Assembly: GCA_017792445.1 (NCBI GenBank)
Contig: CP051232.1
Coordinates: forward strand, 3,012,001 to 3,076,000
Source: Maritimibacter sp.
GTDB lineage: Bacteria > Pseudomonadota > Alphaproteobacteria > Rhodobacterales > Rhodobacteraceae
Direction: 5' to 3'
DNA: 64,000 nt
The notes under the pieces were generated by a model, which saw nothing but the letters and a program-made list of their open reading frames with translations, made no database searches and was not told where the DNA came from. Of the stretch, positions 59,375 to 64,000 are shown piece by piece; positions within the stretch are counted from its first letter, which is position 1; the number at the start of each line of letters is the position of its first letter. The translations under genes and the position numbers were made by a program.

Positions 59375-59699
59375 GGTTTGGGCGGAGCCTCTATTGGACG
59401 GGCGGGCGTTCGGTTGGAGCCTCTACTGTTAACTCGCTCAGTACCCGCGAGTGATTGCAAACGGGTAAGGCCACGTACATGAACAAGCCGTGCGAGTTTC
59501 GCACGCAAACTTTATTCCGGCCGACATACTGAAGTTGCGGCAGAGAAAGGGTATGGTTGATTCAACTGACCCTGCACATGGCTCTACCATAATTTGGGCG
59601 CGCGCATCATTTTAAGCTATGAGAATCGATGAAAGATCGATATGATACGCTATGCTTTATTGTTTTATAGTTTTAATTCTTAAATGATAAGGTGATAAG
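59375..59699. other. Gene-free region becoming AT-rich
   Basis: No gene or RNA is recognised. GGAGCCTCTA-T/C-TG occurs twice (59384 and 59416) about 32 bases apart. From about 59600 the sequence becomes very AT-rich up to the metalloprotease start, with runs such as ATTGTTTTATAG that would suit a promoter. Confidence 0.4.
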
Positions 59700-60485
59700 A
59701 TGTCGCAATTTGAAAATAGAGAACTTAATAGACGGTTTTTTTTGAAGGCAACGTGCGGTTGCTTCGTTGGTCTAGGTGTTACCGCTTCGTATGGTCAAGA
59801 AATTTTGAATATCGACCGAAGTTCTTTGTGCAGTTTCTACCCGACAACCGACAGAATTCCGTATGATCTATATGGCTTTGCGTCATCTGGCGAGGCAAAA
59901 GAAATTGTTGATAAAATCGTAGCGGCTGTAGGTTTGCCTTCTCGCTTCAAAATTATCGCTGCAAACGTTCCGAATGCGAGCGCAACAGTTGTGGGTTCGG
60001 AGCGTGTGATCTTGTATAGTGAAGTCTGGGTTCGAAGGTTGATCACCGAAACGGCAACAGATTGGTCGGGTGTAGCACTGCTCGCCCACGAGATCGGCCA
60101 CCACCTGTCTGGCCATACTTTGGATGATAGAGGTAGCCGCCCTCCAACTGAGCTTGAGGCAGACACCTTCGCGGGGTTTGCCGTCGGGTCCATGGGCGGT
60201 ACACTTGAAGAAGCGCAGAGTCTCTTTCGAGCTTTACCTGAAAGAGGATCTGAGACGCATCCTCCTAGGTCCGCAAGACTTGAGGCGGCTACGATTGGTT
60301 GGACTAATGCCACAAGAAGCAGAGGTGAACGCGACAATTCGGCTTGCCGCTCACGTTGGCTCGGTGAGGCGTACCGCGACGGTGGCCGTATACTCAGGCG
60401 CTTTCAATACTGTCGGAATGGTGACCGTACAGTTCGCGTTGCAGAGTGGAACATGCTAGATGGCTCTTGGACTTACCTCGACTAG
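59700..60485 (+). CDS. Tat-exported M48-like zinc metalloprotease
   Basis: A 261-residue protein with a twin-arginine-type N-terminus (NRRFFLKATCGCFVGLGVTA) and a zinc-protease site: HEIGHHLSGH (His130, Glu131, His134) and the downstream ELEADTFAGF (Glu153 as third ligand, Asp155). HPPRSARLEAATIGW matches the late segment of M48-like peptidases. It is small and has no membrane helices after the signal, so it is a free periplasmic enzyme. The gene is AT-rich compared with the rest of the window, suggesting transfer. Its 3' end overlaps the next gene by up to 26 bases. Confidence 0.78.
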   Translation: MSQFENRELNRRFFLKATCGCFVGLGVTASYGQEILNIDRSSLCSFYPTTDRIPYDLYGFASSGEAKEIVDKIVAAVGLPSRFKIIAANVPNASATVVGSERVILYSEVWVRRLITETATDWSGVALLAHEIGHHLSGHTLDDRGSRPPTELEADTFAGFAVGSMGGTLEEAQSLFRALPERGSETHPPRSARLEAATIGWTNATRSRGERDNSACRSRWLGEAYRDGGRILRRFQYCRNGDRTVRVAEWNMLDGSWTYLD

Positions 60486-60867
60486 ATCAATATTGATATA
60501 TAAATCATTCTTGCTTGCTATTGCGTTCGAAGCTGCGGGTGCTCAGGAAAGTTGCGTAACGCTCGAAAGCGGCGAAGTGGTTTGCCCCAAGGACAACTCA
60601 GATCCCCAGACAGAAAGCGAGCTCCCTGACGGTGCTGATAGTTGCCAGTGGGCACACGATGGTGAGTGCGATGAACCCGAATACTGCGATCCAGGCACCG
60701 ATACCTCCGATTGCAACAGTACCGACCCGCTTCCGCAAGTAACATCAATCTGCCAAACTCCGCAGTTTTGGTGCCAAATGGAGCAAATGGGGCCAGTGGG
60801 TCTGGCTTGCTGGTGTCGGTCTCCAATTAACGGCTGGGTCTATAATGGGATCACCGTTGCGCAGTGA
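60460..60867 (+). CDS. Secreted cysteine-rich small protein
   Basis: A 135-residue protein from the ATG at 60460. An alternative TTG at 60493, after the preceding stop, gives a cleaner signal peptide (IYKSFLLAIAFEAAGAQ). The mature part has eleven or so cysteines, including CQWAHDGECDEPEYC followed by DPGTDTSDC, a Cys/Asp repeat like calcium-binding Notch-type modules. A C-terminal CQTPQFWCQMEQMGPVG and ACWCRSPINGWVYNG segment follows. The overlap with the metalloprotease gene suggests co-expression; it may be its partner or inhibitor (guess). Confidence 0.65.
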   Translation: MALGLTSTRSILIYKSFLLAIAFEAAGAQESCVTLESGEVVCPKDNSDPQTESELPDGADSCQWAHDGECDEPEYCDPGTDTSDCNSTDPLPQVTSICQTPQFWCQMEQMGPVGLACWCRSPINGWVYNGITVAQ

Positions 60868-61277
60868 TATGAATTGGCGAACAGTGCTTCCTGCGGCGGC
60901 TGCCTTGAGGCTTGCGCCAAGCGCCGGCTCACGTGCGACTTGAGCAGCACTGCGAGAATTGTAAGGTATGCAAGCTGACTTCAAACGCCGGTCATAGCGG
61001 TTTTTCCCGAGCAACGTGGCTTGAGTGTGCAAGGAGGGTAAAAAAATCGATAAGAAAAAATTCTGCCCTTTTCACCATAAATTTAGATTTGCAGTGCCAT
61101 AGATTTCCGCTTCGTCCGTGCTGTTGCGCGTTGAAATGGCAAAAGCTTCTCAGCAAGGATCTGCGGTTGCATATGCTACTTTATGGCTTTGGTGCTTTCC
61201 TCCTTAAACCTTGCTCGTCGCCATACTTCGCCCCCCCGCGCGCGAAACAGCGGCCCACGGGCCCGACGATACGCGGC
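60868..61277. other. AT-rich region without recognisable gene
   Basis: Four hundred bases with stop codons in all frames and A-rich runs (around 61038-61066). No tRNA, terminator or intact reading frame is seen. It may be the decayed edge of the AT-rich segment starting near 59600. A run CGCCCCCCCGCGCGCG at about 61230 marks the return to GC-rich sequence. Confidence 0.4.
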
Positions 61278-62051
61278 CTACATCTGCGCGATGCGGAACG
61301 CCGGGTTCGGGGTCGGAAAACGCACGCGGTCCTCGTCGGCGAGGCCGGGGTCGGTGATGATGGTCGAGACCCGCTCGATCGGCGCGGTGCGGTGCAGGGC
61401 GCGGGCCATGAAGCGGCTGCTGTCGGCCATAAGCACCGTCTCGCGCGCGGCGTCGACCATCGCGCGTTTCAGCTGCACCAGTTCCAGCAGCGTCTCGGAC
61501 ACGCATTCCTCGTCGATGGCCGCCGCCGACATGAAGAACGTGTCGCAGCGGATATCCTTGAGAAAGCTCAGCGCCGGTTCCCCCAAGAGCGAGAACGACC
61601 CGAACCGGCAAGCGCCGCCGGGGACGATCAGCTTGATGTTCTCGCGATAGGTCAGGGCCTTGGCGACATACAGGTCGTTGGTGATGACCGTCAGGTTGTA
61701 ATCCAGCTGCGCCACGCCGTCGGCCAGCAGGTGACAGATCACCGCGCCGGTGTCGATCAGCAGCGACTGGTCCGGCTCGATCAGCTTCAGCGCCTCGGTC
61801 ACGATGGCCTGCTTTTCCTCGACCGCGGTGCGGCGGGACATATCCGTGGACGGCTCGAAGGTGGCGCGGCTGCGGATCGCCACCGCGCCGCCATGGGTGC
61901 GGCGCACCAGCCCCTCGGTCGCCAGCAGGTCAAGGTCGCGGCGGATCGTCGAGACCGAGATATTGAACATCCGCGCAAGGTCCTGCGTGACGCCCGCCTG
62001 ATTGGTCTTGAACCACTCGATCAGACGCTGCCGCCGTTCGGCCGGCAGCAT
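61278..62051 (-). CDS. DeoR family transcriptional regulator
   Basis: A 257-residue regulator from ATG 62051: helix-turn-helix MLPAERRQRLIEWFKTNQAG with ISVSTIRRDLDLLATEGLVR, followed by THGGAV, the DeoR hallmark. A sugar-phosphate-binding DeoRC domain follows (SLLIDTGAVICHLLADGV; FFMSAAAIDEECVSETLLEL). The frame extends upstream to a TTG at 62123 and a GTG at 62084, so up to 24 more residues are possible. It follows the TRAP transporter genes on the same strand and probably controls them. Confidence 0.87.
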   Translation of the reverse strand: MLPAERRQRLIEWFKTNQAGVTQDLARMFNISVSTIRRDLDLLATEGLVRRTHGGAVAIRSRATFEPSTDMSRRTAVEEKQAIVTEALKLIEPDQSLLIDTGAVICHLLADGVAQLDYNLTVITNDLYVAKALTYRENIKLIVPGGACRFGSFSLLGEPALSFLKDIRCDTFFMSAAAIDEECVSETLLELVQLKRAMVDAARETVLMADSSRFMARALHRTAPIERVSTIITDPGLADEDRVRFPTPNPAFRIAQM

Positions 62052-62129
62052 CTCTTCACTTATCGCGTCCTCGAAATCACCCACTGACTGTCCGTGTCCC
62101 TGTCTTTTCTTTCTTATATGCAACGATTG

Positions 62130-63434
62130 TCACAGTGCGTTCGGAAGCCAAAGAACAACCTGAGGGAAGGCCGCCAGAATGACGGTTCCGATGCACAGCA
62201 GGATGAAGAACGGGGCAGCGGCGCGGACGGTGCGGCCCATACTGTCTCCGGTCAGGCCCTGCAGGACATAGAGGTTCAGACCGACGGGCGGGGTCAGGGC
62301 GCTCATCTCGATCATGATGACAAGGTAGATGCCGAACCACAGCGGGTCGAACCCGGCCTGCACGATCAGCGGCACCGCGATCGGCACGGTCATCACGGTC
62401 ATCGAGGTGCCGTCCAGGAACATGCCCAGCACGATGTACAGCGCGGCGAGGATCAGCAGCACGCCGTAGGGCGACAGGTTCATGGCCGAGATCGTCTCGG
62501 TGATCTGCGTGGGAAGGTGCATGTAGGCGATGGCCGCCGACAGGAAGGCCGAGGCCGCGATCAGCATCAGGATCATCGCCGAGACGCGGATCGTGTTCAT
62601 CAGGCTGTCGCGCATCAGCTTCAGCGAGAACTGACCGGTCACGATGGTGATGACCACGGCGCCCAGCACGCCCACCGCCGCCGCCTCGGACGGGGTGGCG
62701 ATGCCGGAATAGATCGAACCCAGCACGATGAACATCAGGATCAGGATCGGCAGCAGTTCCAGCACGCCCTTGCCAAGCGTGCCAATGGTGATCTCGCCCT
62801 CGTAGCGTGGCGCCTTGGCCGGGTTGAGGATGGCCGAGATCGCGATATAGCCGGAATACAGCCCCGCCATCATCAGGCCGGGGATCAGGCCGGCGGCGAA
62901 CAGGTCCGCGATCGAGACCTGCGCCAGCACGCCGTAGACGATCATCGCGATGGACGGCGGGATCAGCAGGCCGAAGCTGCCGGCGCCCGCAAGCGAACCC
63001 GAGGCGAGGTTGATGTCATAGCCGCGCTTCTGAAGTTCGGGGATCGTGATCTTGCCGACGGTCGCGGTGGTGGCGGTGGACGAGCCCGAGATCGCGGCGA
63101 ACACGGTGCAGCCGAAGACGTTGGTGTGCAGCAGTCCGCCGGGGATGCGCGCCACCATGGGGGCAAGGCCACGGAACAGGCGCTGCGAGATGTCGGTGCG
63201 GAAGATGATGTCGCCCATCCACATGAAGATCGGGATGGCGGCCAGCTCCCACGAGATCGCCGAGGACGAGATCACCTTGGTCGCGATGGACCCGATGCGG
63301 GCAAGGTTGAAGTCCAGCACGAAATACATCGCGCTGGCGCCGACCAGCATCAGGCCCGAGAAGATCCAGGTGCCCGCGCCGAGGAACAGCACCAGAAGGC
63401 CAAGAAGGATGAGGGAAGAGGCGGCGGTGGTCAT
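62130..63434 (-). CDS. dctM: TRAP transporter large permease subunit (DctM)
   Basis: A 434-residue inner-membrane protein with about twelve helices and the DctM signatures NVFGCTVFAAISGSSTATTA, SLAGAGSFGLLIPPSIAMIV, ASAFLSAAIAYMHLPTQ and EMSALTPPVGLNLYVLQGLT. It uses an ion gradient to import an acid (often a carboxylate or sulfonate) delivered by a DctP binding protein, which must lie outside the window. The small subunit is encoded 18 bases upstream. Confidence 0.93.
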   Translation of the reverse strand: MTTAASSLILLGLLVLFLGAGTWIFSGLMLVGASAMYFVLDFNLARIGSIATKVISSSAISWELAAIPIFMWMGDIIFRTDISQRLFRGLAPMVARIPGGLLHTNVFGCTVFAAISGSSTATTATVGKITIPELQKRGYDINLASGSLAGAGSFGLLIPPSIAMIVYGVLAQVSIADLFAAGLIPGLMMAGLYSGYIAISAILNPAKAPRYEGEITIGTLGKGVLELLPILILMFIVLGSIYSGIATPSEAAAVGVLGAVVITIVTGQFSLKLMRDSLMNTIRVSAMILMLIAASAFLSAAIAYMHLPTQITETISAMNLSPYGVLLILAALYIVLGMFLDGTSMTVMTVPIAVPLIVQAGFDPLWFGIYLVIMIEMSALTPPVGLNLYVLQGLTGDSMGRTVRAAAPFFILLCIGTVILAAFPQVVLWLPNAL

Positions 63435-63452
63435 GGGCGTCGTCCTTCGGGC

Positions 63453-63980
63453 TTACAGGGTCAGCGCGCGTTCTTCGCCGTGGCCCACGGCCAACAGGCG
63501 CAGGGCGCGCACGACGATCTGGAACAGCAGCAGGGCAAGGCCGGTCAGGAAGAAGGCCTCGGGGATCCAGAGCGGGATGGGGATGAAGTGCTGGCTGACG
63601 GATCCGCGCGCGAACAGTTTGGTCACGCTGGCCCACTGATAGGTCAGCAGGAACCACATCAGCCCGCCCGCCGCCGCCAGCGCGAAGGCTTCGGCGATCC
63701 AGCGGAAGGTGGCGTTCATCTTGTCGGTCAGCACGGTGACGCGGATCATCGCGCCTTCCTCCAGCGCCCACGGGGCGGCAAGGAAGGTGATCGCGGCGAC
63801 GCCGTAGCCCACAAGCACGTCGGCCATGTAGGTGGATTTCGAGAAGAAGCGCATGCAGATCTCGACGATGATCAGCGAGGTCATGCACACCAGCAGTGTC
63901 GCCGACACGACGGCGGCCAGCTTGTTGAGGAAGGTCGAAACGCGGGCGATGACCGTCAGCCACGCCGGGTCGTCGGTCAC
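63453..63980 (-). CDS. dctQ: TRAP transporter small permease subunit (DctQ), possibly partial
   Basis: A 175-residue four-helix membrane protein: SATLLVCMTSLIIVEICMRF, VGYGVAAITFLAAPWALEEG (with the DctQ-type EEGAMIRVTVLTDKM), AFALAAAGGLMWFLLTYQWA and AFFLTGLALLLFQIVV. The start shown is GTG 63980 after CCCGAG. The frame continues open to the window edge (reading EHQHPE before it), so the true start may lie outside. Confidence 0.85.
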   Translation of the reverse strand: MTDDPAWLTVIARVSTFLNKLAAVVSATLLVCMTSLIIVEICMRFFSKSTYMADVLVGYGVAAITFLAAPWALEEGAMIRVTVLTDKMNATFRWIAEAFALAAAGGLMWFLLTYQWASVTKLFARGSVSQHFIPIPLWIPEAFFLTGLALLLFQIVVRALRLLAVGHGEERALTL

Positions 63981-64000
63981 CTCGGGATGCTGGTGCTCTT

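Noticed and set aside
60124-60459. Overlapping plus-strand frame inside the metalloprotease, considered as evidence of a frameshift
   Set aside because: The metalloprotease frame itself continues with the family-like segment HPPRSARLEAATIGW and ends normally, so no frameshift is needed.
60868-61277. Possible decayed transposase or other pseudogene in the AT-rich gap
   Set aside because: Translations in all frames gave only short pieces with no recognisable motif, so no pseudogene is called.

Overview
The window is 64 kb of high-GC bacterial chromosome with dense, short-spaced operons. Gene content points to an alphaproteobacterium of the Rhodobacteraceae (Roseobacter/Rhodobacter group). The evidence is an Irr-type Fur regulator divergent from fabA-fabB-fabI, the gene string perM-hdaA-ppk-ppx, FnrL-type boxes, an hmuRSTUV haem locus with its own Ton motor, and TRAP and Tat-dependent ABC transporters. 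No rRNA, tRNA, CRISPR array, prophage or complete insertion sequence was seen. The assignment is by recognition of families and gene order; no search was run.

Layout. 0-5 kb: the end of a membrane protein, the lipoprotein-export pair lolC-lolD, three small monohaem cytochromes c, a CsbD-like protein, a general-stress FMN-binding protein and a GYD protein. Short GTAG-headed hairpin repeats (REP type) lie among them. 5-10.4 kb: an AT-richer membrane protein, parE, a peroxiredoxin whose peroxidatic cysteine is replaced by serine, and ppk2. 10.4-13.6 kb: irr and the divergent unsaturated-fatty-acid operon fabABI. 13.7-17.1 kb: a DnaJ-domain protein, an endonuclease/exonuclease/phosphatase-fold protein, a small periplasmic protein and a Hint-domain protein. 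17.1-22.9 kb: ppx, ppk, hdaA and perM on the minus strand, linking polyphosphate metabolism with control of DnaA. 22.9-29.6 kb: a flavin hydroxy-acid dehydrogenase, a ZIP transporter, a hypothetical protein, a UvrD-type helicase and a sulfatase-family hydrolase.

29.7-43 kb is an iron region. A minus-strand operon encodes a TonB-dependent haem receptor, a small exported protein, ExbB, two ExbD proteins and TonB. Divergent from it is hmuSTUV (cytoplasmic haem handling and a haem ABC importer). Convergent with that is a second, siderophore-type ABC importer with no receptor of its own, with a DUF2218 protein divergent from it. Haem would cross the outer membrane by HmuR powered by ExbB/ExbD/TonB, be imported by HmuTUV and be handled by HmuS.

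43.5-59.3 kb is a large catabolic region. Reading leftwards: an RpiR regulator, a Tat-exported solute-binding protein, an ABC permease that is a fusion of the two usual membrane subunits, its ATPase, a metal-dependent amidohydrolase/deacetylase, an aldehyde dehydrogenase, a two-subunit GMC flavoprotein dehydrogenase with a four-cysteine cluster, and a D-amino-acid-dehydrogenase-like flavoprotein. To the right, an IclR regulator is divergent from a thiamine-diphosphate decarboxylase and a second aldehyde dehydrogenase. The substrate cannot be read from sequence. 59.6-61.2 kb is an AT-rich stretch with a Tat-exported HExxH metalloprotease and a cysteine-rich secreted protein. The window ends with a DeoR regulator and two TRAP transporter subunits.

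The most notable observations are: matching FnrL-box plus -10 arrangements in front of a cytochrome c gene and of ppk2; the serine-substituted peroxiredoxin; the fused ABC permease; the iron-sulfur-type GMC dehydrogenase inside an unassigned catabolic operon; several families of intergenic hairpin repeats; and repeated use of TTG starts overlapping the preceding stop (TTGA).
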